DNA from: Nitratireductor sp. XY-223 | GTDB taxonomy: Bacteria; Pseudomonadota; Alphaproteobacteria; Rhizobiales; Rhizobiaceae | Assembly: GCF_004959855.1 (NCBI RefSeq) | Contig: NZ_SPNT01000013.1 | Location: forward strand, 1 to 64,000 | Reading direction: 5' to 3' | Length of the DNA: 64,000 bases | Shown: one piece after another, positions 36,586-45,231 of the stretch | How positions within the stretch are numbered: the first letter of the stretch is position 1 | Layout of the letters: the number at the start of each line of letters is the position of its first letter | The notes under the pieces: model-generated | Told to the model about the DNA's origin: nothing | The model's database searches: none | What the model saw: the letters and a program-made list of their open reading frames with translations, nothing else | Translations under genes and position numbers: made by a program

Positions 36586-39236
36586 TCCGCCTCCCAGATC
36601 GGCGCGACATTGCTGAGCCGCTCGGCCGCGGCGGCTTGCTTGCGTTTGCAGTAGGTGGCGCCTGCGTTTGCCGGCAGGGCGAGGGCGAGATCGTCATAGT
36701 CGCCTCCCGTATCCGGTCCGGGCAGTGCTGCGCCGCTGGCCAACGCGGTTCTCGCTGCCTGCAGATATGCCTTGATCTCCGCCAGGACGGTGTCCGGATC
36801 GTCGAGTTGGAGGTCCATCGGCTCACGCGGGTAGAGCAGCGAGGCGCTGATCGCGATGTGGTCGCCCAGGAGCGCCCTGACGGCGAAGGCATAGAGACAA
36901 CGCTGAAGCTCGCGGCCGCCGTTCACGCGGATGTCGCCTTTGGGCGGCTTGCCGGTTTTATAGTCGCGCACGAGCGCACGGCTTCTGTCATCAGCGATGT
37001 CGAGCCGGTCGATATAGCCGGCAATCTGAAATCCGGTGTCCGGGATGATCACCGGCACACTGGGGTCCCAGGGCAATGCCGCCTCCGACTTGGGCTCGGA
37101 CCCGCCGAACGGGACTTCGCCAAAGGATCGGCTGCCCGGCAAATGATCATTGCCATAGGCAAGCGCCTGTCCGGCAAGGGCGCGCGCATCCCCGAGCGTG
37201 CGGCCCCAGATAACAGCGGGCGGAACGGACCGCTCGCTTTCCCATTCGGCAGCCACCGCACCGGCAGCTTCGTTCACCGCAGCCTGAATGGCAGCCTCGT
37301 CGGCCGACGCCAGACCGCCCTCCGCTTCGAGGATTCGGAGGGCGCGGTCGAGCACGAGATGGACAAGGTCGCCGGTTTGCAGGGCGTCAAGCACGAGCGG
37401 CTCGGCACTGCCTTGCGGGGATTTCCAACCGAGAGCATAGCGCCAGAGGAAGTTGAGGGGGCTGCGCAGCAGTGTTTTGAGCGAACTCGCCGACTGGATC
37501 CGCGCAAGGATCGCGAGAACCAAAGGATGATCGGACCTGATCAGACCATCGTGAGCTGTCACATCGGCCAGACGCCAATCGCGCCAGCAGGAACGCGCAC
37601 TCAATGCCTGGGGACCGGCGGCGAATTCCTGCGGTCGTGCCATCAGCCGGTCGGTTTCACTGAAGGCATGGGCGGGAACGGCGTTGCGCCGCAGATAGGC
37701 TTCCTCGTCATAGGTGGCGAGGAGGGGGCTGCGACCCGGCAGCCGGCCGTCGCTGTCGCGTCGGGCGCGGGAGAGGACAACTTCGCTGCCCGTGGTGGCG
37801 AGGATCGTATCAAAGTCGCGGCGATCTGCCAGATTGACGGGAAGCGGGTCGAGGTCGTCAGTCGGAATGATGTGGTCCGGAATCAGCCGATCTTCGGCGA
37901 TCCCACGTGGCCAGCGGGAGGAATTGAGACCGATCAGCCGAGCGAAGCGTCGCGGGGACGCGGCCAGGGCACTGGCCGGCATCCAGGCCACGGAGACGCA
38001 GGCCTCGAGTCCGTCATCCTGTTTCAGTGATTCCAGCGTGCTGTCGATCGCACCGGCGGGCCCTGCCAGAAGGGCTTTGCGCCAGATGGACAATGCCCGG
38101 CCCTTAAGGAAGGCTTCACCGATCTCTTGTGCCGCGTGCGGTCCCTTTGCCAGCAGGTCGACCGCAGCACGCAGTACCGCGGCGTGATCCATGCTGTCGG
38201 GCCAGTCGTCCGGCGCGAGGCGCGCCAGCAGTTTGTTCCAGGCGGACGGTGTCGACAAGGGTGCATCGCTTGGAAGGACGCGCATCCAGCCATCGGGAAG
38301 GGACGCCAGGGGCGCGGAATCCCGGCAAAGGGCGACGAGACGGCGCAGGCGCGACTGTGAGAGCCCGCGCACGACGATGTCGGCGAGTGCCGCTGCCGCT
38401 TGTCCGTCACGTGTGGTGACGGCCGGGACGCCATGAACGAAATGCAGATCGATATTGGCATCGGCGCGCAGCGCGAGAAAGTTATCGTCGTAATCGGCCG
38501 GCGACGCCGTGGCGATGGCGATGTCGGCGGGCGATACGCCGGACGCGAGTAGCGACCGCACCCAACGCAGCGTCTCGATTGCCTCATGGTAAGCCGTCGC
38601 GGCGCTGACGGAGCGGATTGCCGGCGCCTCGGCATCGCCTCGAGCGACAGCGACGCCGCTTTCCCTGAGCCAGGCCGGGACAGGGCGAGGGCCTGACGTC
38701 CATTGCATGGATATGCGCTGGGCGAGCGCTTTTACCAGAGGCCGCCAGCAGGGGGACAGTTCGGTCAGTCCGGAGATTTCCATCGAGCCGAATATGGCTG
38801 GCGCATGCGCGATCCGGCTGATGGCTGCGGCAACAATATCGACCGGACGCATCATTCCGCCCGGGAGTTCGGCGAGGACAGCGGCCTCCAAGCGAGCGAT
38901 GGCTTCAAGCCTTGGATGATCAGCTGACCGGGAGGCGAGATCGACACCGGCCCGCCACGCCTTGTGCAGTGTGTCGGCGGCCGCGCCGATCATGCCCGGC
39001 AGCATCTTGATATCTTCCAGTTCGCCCATCGGTGTTTCGGGGAGGACCGTCTGGATCGCCGAGCGCAGGCTTTCTTCATCGATCGCGCGGGTGAAGCCGC
39101 CCGCGAGCCGCACCGCGGCTTGTTCGAATGACATGATCTGGAGACCATGTTGACCGTTGCGGGCCGCCGCAAGGCGGGCCTCCCGCATTGCCAGGCGACC
39201 ATACACGACAAGGGTGGATCGCTTCGCGGCCGTCAT
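36582..39236 (-). CDS. AddB-like PD-(D/E)xK nuclease
   Basis: The 884-residue protein shows the AddB pattern: an N-terminal degenerate helicase-like half (STLVVYGRLAMREARLAA, GLQIMSFEQAAVRLAGGF), a central LIGLNSSRWPRGIAEDRLIP, and a C-terminal RecB-type nuclease domain. That domain includes LLRSPLNFLWRYALGW, LQTGDLVHLVLDRALRIL (His), GYIDRLDIADD (Asp) and LVRDYKTGKPPKG (Lys). Classical AddB has an iron-sulfur cluster of four Cys around the nuclease; here only one Cys is seen near the end (YCKRKQ), so the cluster seems absent. It leads the operon, with the AddA-like gene following by ATGA overlap. The partner of a two-subunit end-processing complex is the best inference. Confidence 0.85.
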   Translation of the reverse strand: MTAAKRSTLVVYGRLAMREARLAAARNGQHGLQIMSFEQAAVRLAGGFTRAIDEESLRSAIQTVLPETPMGELEDIKMLPGMIGAAADTLHKAWRAGVDLASRSADHPRLEAIARLEAAVLAELPGGMMRPVDIVAAAISRIAHAPAIFGSMEISGLTELSPCWRPLVKALAQRISMQWTSGPRPVPAWLRESGVAVARGDAEAPAIRSVSAATAYHEAIETLRWVRSLLASGVSPADIAIATASPADYDDNFLALRADANIDLHFVHGVPAVTTRDGQAAAALADIVVRGLSQSRLRRLVALCRDSAPLASLPDGWMRVLPSDAPLSTPSAWNKLLARLAPDDWPDSMDHAAVLRAAVDLLAKGPHAAQEIGEAFLKGRALSIWRKALLAGPAGAIDSTLESLKQDDGLEACVSVAWMPASALAASPRRFARLIGLNSSRWPRGIAEDRLIPDHIIPTDDLDPLPVNLADRRDFDTILATTGSEVVLSRARRDSDGRLPGRSPLLATYDEEAYLRRNAVPAHAFSETDRLMARPQEFAAGPQALSARSCWRDWRLADVTAHDGLIRSDHPLVLAILARIQSASSLKTLLRSPLNFLWRYALGWKSPQGSAEPLVLDALQTGDLVHLVLDRALRILEAEGGLASADEAAIQAAVNEAAGAVAAEWESERSVPPAVIWGRTLGDARALAGQALAYGNDHLPGSRSFGEVPFGGSEPKSEAALPWDPSVPVIIPDTGFQIAGYIDRLDIADDRSRALVRDYKTGKPPKGDIRVNGGRELQRCLYAFAVRALLGDHIAISASLLYPREPMDLQLDDPDTVLAEIKAYLQAARTALASGAALPGPDTGGDYDDLALALPANAGATYCKRKQAAAAERLSNVAPIWEAE

Positions 39237-39254
39237 CGCTGCCCCCTTTCCGGG

Positions 39255-39398
39255 TTACTTCTTGCTCGGACGCTGGGTGAGCGCCGACGCTGCCGCGCTC
39301 TTGGCGGCCTTGCTGCTCTTCGGGTCCCGCAAGACTTTCGCGGATGCGCTCGCCGCCTTCTTGCTGGTTACCTTACGATTTGTACGACGCTTCGGCAT
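39255..39398 (-). CDS. Small Lys/Ala-rich conserved hypothetical protein
   Basis: A 47-residue protein starts at the ATG at 39398, with GGAAAGGCGAA directly before it. The sequence MPKRRTNRKVTSKKAASASA is highly basic and resembles short proteins of unknown function common in alphaproteobacterial islands. A longer frame exists, but the ribosome site fixes this start. It lies immediately upstream of the AddB-like gene on the same strand, 18 bases away, and may be its first gene. Confidence 0.65.
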   Translation of the reverse strand: MPKRRTNRKVTSKKAASASAKVLRDPKSSKAAKSAAASALTQRPSKK

Positions 39399-39500
39399 TT
39401 CGCCTTTCCTCCGAATCCCCCTATCGCCAGTGCGCCCCTGCGGGTGGACACTTAGGGTCTTGGGATTTCCCCCATCCGGGGCCTTCGTTAAGGAGGCCCC

Positions 39501-39614
39501 ATGAGTAAGAGACATCGACGCCACAGCATAGCCAAGAAGCGGGGAATCGTGGAAGCGTATCTGAACGGAGAGCCAACCGGTCCACATGCCTTTGCTGTAT
39601 CTGCGCAGCAGTGA
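39501..39614 (+). pseudogene. Transposase OrfA N-terminal fragment (IS3-like)
   Basis: Thirty-seven codons start MSKRHRRHSIAKKRGIVEAY after a strong AGGAGG site, a pattern seen at the start of small IS transposase OrfA proteins. The frame stops at 39614 without the helix-turn-helix being completed. It lies beside other IS debris. Confidence 0.45.
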
Positions 39615-39660
39615 GCGAAGTTGATTCCGCCGTCCACTTTCCTTGTGAATGTACGTATTC

Positions 39661-39927
39661 TCACGAAGGCAAATGTAAATGGAACATTGTTTTCATGAGG
39701 AATTCCAACCCTTTATTACCGATGAACTCTCGGCCGGCAAGCAAAACCTCAATGGATGAAACACCAAACACGCGGAGATACCGATGTACCACCACATCTT
39801 CATCAAGGCGGATATGCTGGAATAAGCGTTGCAGGCGACGGTAGTTGGAGGCGTGGAGCGCCGTGCCCGGGAACTGGCTCGCCAGATGACTGAGGTTCAC
39901 AGTTCTGGCATTCGCCAACCCGACCAC
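39661..39927 (-). mobile_element. IS4-family transposase fragment with internal deletion
   Basis: The 88-codon frame begins MVGLANARTVNLSHLASQFPG, ASNYRRLQRLFQHIRLDED, which is the N-terminus of IS4-type transposases. It then jumps to LLAGREFIGNKGLEFLMK, part of the later catalytic region (GREFIG). Most of the DDE domain is missing. It lies directly downstream of the AbiE pair. Confidence 0.75.
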
Positions 39928-39945
39928 ACTTGTCGTTCGGCATGT

Positions 39946-40737
39946 TCATTCCATCTGGTCCAAGAGAGCTGCGGAGACACGTTTTGCCATCCCCTCAAGA
40001 TCCCACTCGAAGTCACTCCTTAAAAGAGCAGAGATGTCCGCATTGAAATCCGGGTCCTCCAGTTTTGCGGTCAGGTTGTCTTGAAGCTGCTGTCGCGTGA
40101 CCGCATGACCGCCATGATCCATATAGGCCCTGAAGGCCGCTATGATCTCTTGCGAGTTGGCATCTTTGTGCTGGAGCGCAACATCAAGATCGAATAGATC
40201 ACGACCCTTCTTTCTTTGATAGAGCGCACGAAGCTTCGTTCCTAACAACTCATTGAGCCCATAGCTCGGAATATCGCACCCACCTTCGAACCAACGAGAT
40301 TGGACCCCAAAGGGGATCAAACGGGTGCCATAAACAGAGAAGTGCTCTCGCGTGTTGATCTCCACCTTCAGCTTCAATTGTACGGGCGGGGTTTCCTCTG
40401 ATCCAAATCGGTATGTAAAGGTAACGCGCCCTTCCGTTTGCTTGTAGCGCGGTTTTCCGAGCCAGGGATCGAGGACAGCATGAAAGCGATCCATGAGATC
40501 ACCTGCGGGATCTGCCTCAATCTGCACGAGATCGATGTCTTCGGAGTATCGTGCGGCTGGCCTGAGGAAGAGCTTGTAGAGGGCAGTGCCCCCACGAAAT
40601 GCAAGCTGGCTGCGCAGAAGTTCGTCAGAGAATATCTCGACCAGGGCGCGGCTAATGACCAGATCCTGCTCGACTTGACGGTCGTCGATCCATGGCGCTT
40701 CAACTCGCCACTCAGTGATAAAATCGCGTGGGATCAT
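39946..40737 (-). CDS. AbiEii/AbiGii-type nucleotidyltransferase toxin
   Basis: The 263-residue protein has the DNA-polymerase-beta-like nucleotidyltransferase motifs of AbiEii toxins: LAFRGGTALYKLFL near 45-58 and RYSEDIDLVQI near 63-73 (catalytic Asp pair). Next come KLKVEINTREHF and the conserved GLNELLGTKLRALYQRKKGRDLFD region that completes the active site. AbiEii arrests growth by modifying host nucleic acid or tRNA and acts in abortive phage defence. It overlaps the upstream antitoxin gene by ATGA at 40734. Motifs are intact, so it should be active. Confidence 0.92.
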   Translation of the reverse strand: MIPRDFITEWRVEAPWIDDRQVEQDLVISRALVEIFSDELLRSQLAFRGGTALYKLFLRPAARYSEDIDLVQIEADPAGDLMDRFHAVLDPWLGKPRYKQTEGRVTFTYRFGSEETPPVQLKLKVEINTREHFSVYGTRLIPFGVQSRWFEGGCDIPSYGLNELLGTKLRALYQRKKGRDLFDLDVALQHKDANSQEIIAAFRAYMDHGGHAVTRQQLQDNLTAKLEDPDFNADISALLRSDFEWDLEGMAKRVSAALLDQME

Positions 40738-41534
40738 TCATCGATCTCCACCGAGGCGTTCACATAGATCTTCCAGCGGTCATCTTTGGCCGAGCTTTCA
40801 TGCGATCGACTCGGCGCAAGTGGCGTGTAATCACGCGCTTTCTCCGCGACGATGACCAACAGAGGCTGCGAAACATCGAATTGATCGACATGATCGAGCA
40901 AGTGCCCCAGTCGCTGCACTCTAGAGATCGGTGCGGCCCAAGAGAGACGTGCAAGCTCATCGGGTTCCACTTCTTCAGCCAGACCGGCGATTACAGTGGC
41001 GATCATATCCAGCCCACCCGCTCTTCCACTGTACTCGATGAGATCGAGCAAAGTTGCTTCTGGCGTGGATACTTTGAGTGTGCCCCGCGGCGTGTTGAAA
41101 AGGCGCGTCGGGACTGTATCGACTGACTTGTTTGCTATGAATGTGACCTTGACGCTACCGCACTTGATGTCTTTGCGCGACTTTCCAACGACGACCTGGA
41201 ATGCTTGTGGTCTTTGGTGTGCGGCTCCGTAGTATTGTGCGGCCGTCAGAAGGCCAGCGTAGTAGGGTTCCGCCTTTCGATCAAAGAGTGCGGGAATAAA
41301 CTGCTCTGCCGGGAGACATCCAAGCGAGCGGTATTCCGGCGGCACGATGACGTAGAAGCCTTTTGCCGGGGATGCTATCAAGCCTTGATGCGCTAGTCGC
41401 GACAGCGCGTTGTTGGTTGAAGCTGCCGAGACCCCTAGGCTTTGACGCATGTCGGACGCATCGAAATGATAGCGCCCGCGCGCGGCGCGGTCGTCGATGA
41501 AGTCTTTGGGTCTTCGCTGTTTGTTTTCCGACAT
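40734..41534 (-). CDS. AbiEi-type antitoxin
   Basis: The 266-residue protein starts with a winged helix-turn-helix (GRYHFDASDMRQSLGVSAAST, NNALSRLAHQGLIASPAKGFY). It continues with the AbiEi effector-like region: YRSLGCLPAEQFIPALFD, YYAGLLTAAQYYGAAHQRPQ and STPEATLLDLIEYSGRAGG. AbiEi represses its own promoter and neutralises AbiEii. It is the first gene of the pair and overlaps the toxin start by four bases, the standard AbiE order. Length is normal. Confidence 0.92.
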   Translation of the reverse strand: MSENKQRRPKDFIDDRAARGRYHFDASDMRQSLGVSAASTNNALSRLAHQGLIASPAKGFYVIVPPEYRSLGCLPAEQFIPALFDRKAEPYYAGLLTAAQYYGAAHQRPQAFQVVVGKSRKDIKCGSVKVTFIANKSVDTVPTRLFNTPRGTLKVSTPEATLLDLIEYSGRAGGLDMIATVIAGLAEEVEPDELARLSWAAPISRVQRLGHLLDHVDQFDVSQPLLVIVAEKARDYTPLAPSRSHESSAKDDRWKIYVNASVEIDE

Positions 41535-41572
41535 TGCGGTCAGAAAATAACACTTTTCGTTAGATAAGAGAA

Positions 41573-42019
41573 GTGACCTCGGATTTCTTCGACCAACTGA
41601 AACTCAGCGGGCGACCGATTGAAAGGGCATACGCTCTACAGCGAGCAATGACCAAAGCCAGATTCAAACCCCAAAAAATCGCCCGTTCAGCGGGAAAAAA
41701 GCGTCAAACCCGCAGGGTTTTGCAAGAGGCTCGAAGAGGTGCCGAGAAGGCGCAGGAAGCCGCAAACGCGCTGGATGCCGCCTGCAAGATCGCGCGGGAT
41801 GTCGGGCAAAAAGCCCTTGACGCGGAAAAGGCTGGGCGTAAGGCCCTTGATTCCGTTGATCCGTTGGACATGTCGAATGATGCCTGGAATGCCGTGTATG
41901 AAGCCGAGGACGCGGCTGCGTTGGCCGCTGTCGCTGCGTTAGACGAAGCGCTGGTCCTTTTTCCGCGAAGCGGTGGCACAATAACCATGAGCGTACACGA
42001 CTTCGAGATCATCAACTAA
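41573..42019 (+). CDS. Hypothetical Ala-rich helical protein
   Basis: No family was recognised. The 148-residue product has a basic N-terminal third (AMTKARFKPQKIARSAGKKRQ) and then long Ala/Glu/Lys helices likely to form a coiled coil (EAANALDAACKIARDVG, AEDAAALAAVAALDEA). A short C-terminal tail ends SVHDFEIIN. There is no signal peptide. It starts 38 bases from the divergent AbiE pair, so the two share an intergenic region. It may be a bystander gene of the island. Confidence 0.5.
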   Translation: MTSDFFDQLKLSGRPIERAYALQRAMTKARFKPQKIARSAGKKRQTRRVLQEARRGAEKAQEAANALDAACKIARDVGQKALDAEKAGRKALDSVDPLDMSNDAWNAVYEAEDAAALAAVAALDEALVLFPRSGGTITMSVHDFEIIN

Positions 42020-42135
42020 ACCCGCACCAGGGCGGCCACCGTTCCTCTCAGCCCTACATCGGGTGTAACGGCATAAAGGTACCGAATCCACCGTAGGACT
42101 TTAGTATCCTGTTGAAACGGCGTCTGCATCATCGA

Positions 42136-42700
42136 TTAAGCCGAAAACGCTGTTCCCGGCTCGCAGATGCGGCCCACCGGGCCTTCCGGCTCGGGAACAG
42201 GGCGCGCGCAGCTGCACCAGCTGGCCATGCGGGCCGGACCCGACGGCAACGGGGCGACCTGCCATGAAGGAGGAGAGGCGGGAGGGTCGTGATGCTTTGA
42301 TAGTGGGCTTGATGTAGCGTCCTTTGCGAGCTTACCAAGATCGGCTTGTACCTGTCCCAACATCAACTCTGTGGCGCATTTTCCTTCGCTGGTCTGGACT
42401 AGGGACGAATTTGGCGCTGATTGGTTCAAAAGGGCAGAGATACGTTCCAATTCAGCATCGGATGCGAGGTCTTGTTTGTTTAGAACGATCAAATCGGTCG
42501 CTGCGGCGTCGTCAATGATCGTTTCAGTGTCTTCAAAATCAACTCTGTGGAACTGATCCGCATCGACGAGATAGATACGATTGTCGAACCTGACGGCATC
42601 GGTCAAGCGCACGAGTATCTGCTATGCCGCTGGCTTCAATGACAAGTGCATCCGGCCTTTCATCCTCATCCAAGAAGCTCTTCAGATCCGTTATTGGGCC
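42136..42700 (-). pseudogene. CobW/P47K-type GTPase fragment
   Basis: Two frames together give DLKSFLDEDERPDALVIEASG, IADTRAL, then VRFDNRIYLVDADQFHRVDF and AAATDLIVLNKQDL. These match the Walker B/EASG and NKxD (GTP-specificity) regions of CobW-family metallochaperone GTPases. The N-terminal P-loop part is missing, a frameshift lies near 42610, and the C-terminal ~60 residues are unrelated sequence. It is clearly a broken internal piece. Confidence 0.65.
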
Positions 42701-42717
42701 CATGTGTCGGGCATGGC

Positions 42718-42785
42718 GGTCCGGTCCGGCGCGTTTGCCTATTCATTCCATAGCCACATTCCCCGAGGGGGGGGTACACTTCCCG
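42718..42785 (+). repeat. Conserved ~60-bp upstream element, copy 2
   Basis: GGCGCGTTTGCCTATTCATT and CCATAGCCACATTCCCC followed by a G-run repeat the element at 29600-29661 in the opposite window orientation. As at copy 1, it points toward an RTX gene, here the one at 42961. Just after it (about 42800-42850) is a partial lipobox-like stretch (LPSLGLAACNST), another echo of the 29.7-kb locus. Confidence 0.7.
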
Positions 42786-42960
42786 GGACGCGAGCGCGGC
42801 GCTGCCGTCGCTCGGCCTTGCCGCCTGCAACAGCACGGGCACGCTGAAGTCGGAAGGCGGACGATCCCGGACGGGTGCTTTACAGGGCGATAGATATGGC
42901 AGGTTTCCTTCGCCAATGCCGTCCGCCGGGCGGCTTCGATAACGGATAGGAGGAAGAATC

Positions 42961-43857
42961 ATGGCTGCGATCAATGGTGATGACGGCAACAACACCCGGC
43001 ACGGAGGCTCCGCCACGAACGTGATGTACGGACGCGGCGGCGACGACACGATGTACGGACACGGCGGTGCCGACTGGATGTCCGGCGGCGACGGCGAAGA
43101 CACGCTGGACGGCGGCGACGGCGACGACACGATGTACGGAGACAAGCATCACGACAAGATGTACGGTGGTGACGGCAACGACACGATGAAGGGAAACGGG
43201 GGGCAGGACTGGATGTATGGCGGGCGCGGCGACGACACCATGTGGGGCGGCGACGGCGACGACACGATGTACGGCCAGGACGGCATCGACACGATGGTAG
43301 GCGGCGCCGGCAACGACACGCTGACTGGTGGCGCGGGCGACGACACGCTTTACGGCGGCACGGGCCTAGACAAGATGTTGGGCGGCGGCGGCGTTGACAC
43401 GATGCACGGCGGCGACGACGACGACGAGATGTGGGGCGGCGGCGGAAACGACAAGATGTGGGGTGACGCTGGCGATGACAAGATATGGGGCGAGGCCGAC
43501 AATGACTCTCTGTATGGCGGTTTCGGCAATGACAAACTATACGGCGGCGCCGGCACCGACACGCTGCACGGCGGCGCCGGCGACGACACGCTGACTGGAG
43601 GCGATGACGTGGACTATTTCGTTTTCGACAAGGACGTGCCCAATGGCCATGACACGATCACGGACTTTAATCTCGGCACGGACAAGATAGTGATAAGGAT
43701 CAATGTCGCTGAAACCATGAAGTCCGGCTTGACCATCGAAGACAACGATGACGGCGACGCGGTGATCACGGGTTTTGGGGGAGCTGGCTCCAGCATCACG
43801 GTCGAAGGCGTGACGGCGGCGGAACTGGAAGCGGAAGGAAACGACTTTCTTTTGTGA
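42961..43857 (+). CDS. RTX calcium-binding repeat protein
   Basis: The 298-residue protein is almost entirely RTX nonapeptides from residue ~10 to ~220 (GDDTMYGH, GEDTLDGG, GDDTMWGG, GNDKMWGD, GNDKLYGG and others), with an unusual share of Met in the fifth position. A C-terminal domain follows (DYFVFDKDVPNGHDTITDFNLG, then VITGFGGAGSSITVEGVTAA, ending EAEGNDFLL). Its tail differs from the paralogues (NDFLL instead of DFIFVG). AGGAGG sits seven bases before the ATG. It is probably secreted by a type I exporter encoded elsewhere. It lies 57 bases upstream of a second RTX gene in the same direction. Confidence 0.87.
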   Translation: MAAINGDDGNNTRHGGSATNVMYGRGGDDTMYGHGGADWMSGGDGEDTLDGGDGDDTMYGDKHHDKMYGGDGNDTMKGNGGQDWMYGGRGDDTMWGGDGDDTMYGQDGIDTMVGGAGNDTLTGGAGDDTLYGGTGLDKMLGGGGVDTMHGGDDDDEMWGGGGNDKMWGDAGDDKIWGEADNDSLYGGFGNDKLYGGAGTDTLHGGAGDDTLTGGDDVDYFVFDKDVPNGHDTITDFNLGTDKIVIRINVAETMKSGLTIEDNDDGDAVITGFGGAGSSITVEGVTAAELEAEGNDFLL

Positions 43858-43914
43858 AGAAGAGAACCGGGGAAGTGCTGGACTAGAACCTGTAAACCAA
43901 GCTTGGAGGTAATC

Positions 43915-44706
43915 ATGTCTCACGATAACGATTACGATTATACATTGGGGAAGTTAATCGCTTCGCGCACGCCCCCCAAAACGCTGAACGGTGGCGAGGA
44001 TGACGACACGCTGGAAGGTGGCATGGGCCACGACACGCTGGACGGCGGGAATGGCGACGACACGCTGGACGGCGGGAATGGCGACGACACGCTTTCCGGC
44101 AGTCGCGGCGACGACACGCTGAAAGGCGGACGCGGCGACGACACGCTGGACGGCGGCGACGGCGATGACACGCTGGATGGTGGCATGGGCCACGACACGC
44201 TGGACGGCGGGAATGGCGACGACACGCTGGACGGCAGTCTCGACGACGACACGCTTCACGGCGGACGCGGCGACGACACGCTTCACGGCGGAAGCGGCGA
44301 CGACACGCTTTACGGCGGACGCGGCGACGACACGCTTTCCGGCAGTCGCGGCGACGACACGCTGAAAGGCGGACGCGGCGACGACACGCTGGACGGCGGT
44401 TGGGGCGACGACACGCTTTACGGCGGACGCGGCGACGACACGCTTTCCGGCAGACACGGCGACGACCGCTTCGTGTTCGGCAGGAAGACCGGCCATGACA
44501 CGATCACGGACTTTGGCGGTCCGTCCTTCGCGCCGCAAGCCGACGTGATCGTGATCAAGGGCGGCGCGAAATTCGCCAACCTGACCATCAAGGATGACGC
44601 CGACGGCAACGCGGTCATAACCGGTTACGGCCAAGACGCGAGCATCACGCTGGAAGGCGTGTCGGCTTCGGCGCTGACGGAAACCGACTTCGACTTCATC
44701 GGCTAA
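43915..44706 (+). CDS. RTX calcium-binding repeat protein with internally duplicated repeat blocks
   Basis: From the ATG at 43915 (GGAGGT just upstream) the product is 263 residues. A short N-terminus (SHDNDYDYTLGKLIAS) is followed by about 17 very regular repeats (GDDTLDGGN, GDDTLSGSR, GDDTLKGGR, GDDTLHGGS). The C-terminal domain reads DRFVFGRKTGHDTITDFGG, NLTIKDDADGNAVITGYG and EGVSASALTETDFDFIG. At DNA level, 27-base units are nearly identical, and longer blocks recur (44098-44157 with 44341-44400; 44010-44070 with 44165-44230). This shows recent tandem duplication. Type I secretion and Ca2+ folding are inferred from the family. Confidence 0.87.
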   Translation: MSHDNDYDYTLGKLIASRTPPKTLNGGEDDDTLEGGMGHDTLDGGNGDDTLDGGNGDDTLSGSRGDDTLKGGRGDDTLDGGDGDDTLDGGMGHDTLDGGNGDDTLDGSLDDDTLHGGRGDDTLHGGSGDDTLYGGRGDDTLSGSRGDDTLKGGRGDDTLDGGWGDDTLYGGRGDDTLSGRHGDDRFVFGRKTGHDTITDFGGPSFAPQADVIVIKGGAKFANLTIKDDADGNAVITGYGQDASITLEGVSASALTETDFDFIG

Positions 44707-44754
44707 ACTGGACGCGGGGCCGGGCGGCCTCGTTGAAGGCCCGCCGGGTCAATC

Positions 44755-44787
44755 CTTACCGATGCCGATTTCGACTTCATCGCCTGA
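44755..44787 (+). pseudogene. RTX C-terminal tail fragment
   Basis: Eleven codons read LTDADFDFIA and stop, matching the conserved end of the neighbouring RTX protein (LTETDFDFIG). It lies 49 bases after that gene's stop and looks like a leftover from a further RTX copy removed by recombination. Confidence 0.55.
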
Positions 44788-45231
44788 CCGGCCGGCTGGA
44801 CCTTCGGGGAGGATTACGGGCGCCGGTGCCGCCGGCCCATGCGCTTCATTTTGCGGGTTGCGGCGGCAGCGAAGGTCCGGCCGGAAGCGGTGAAGGCGCG
44901 AATTGTGGCGCGCGGCATATGAAGGGCATAAAGAGCCGGGGGCCGGCGACCTTCTTCCGGCGGCGGTTCCCCGGGCTTTGCCCGCGCCCCGAGCCTGATG
45001 CGGTATCCGCAGGGCCGCCGTCATGGCGAAAGACACGGCTAGTGCGCAGGCGGATGCCGCGCAAGAATCAAAACGATAGCCCGGCGAATGCGCTGCGTGT
45101 GTCATCAACGAACCACGGTATGCGGATCGCAGGCGACACGCACATCGTCCGCGGGAAACCCCTAACATTCTCGAACGCCCGCGGATGAAGAGGTCAACAT
45201 CGCCTGGGTTGCGCCCCTGTGCAATGGCCTG
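44788..45231. other. No gene recognised before the right direct repeat
   Basis: GC-rich sequence with long non-coding-like frames on both strands; none gives a recognisable protein. It lies between the RTX tail fragment and the right copy of the long direct repeat. Confidence 0.45.

Noticed and set aside
42136-42312. Functional C-terminus of the CobW-like protein
   Set aside because: The last ~60 residues have no CobW features and look like out-of-frame sequence after the break.
43915-44470. CRISPR-like regular repeats
   Set aside because: The 27-base period encodes GDDTLxGGx nonapeptides in one open frame and has no unique spacers; it is an RTX repeat gene.
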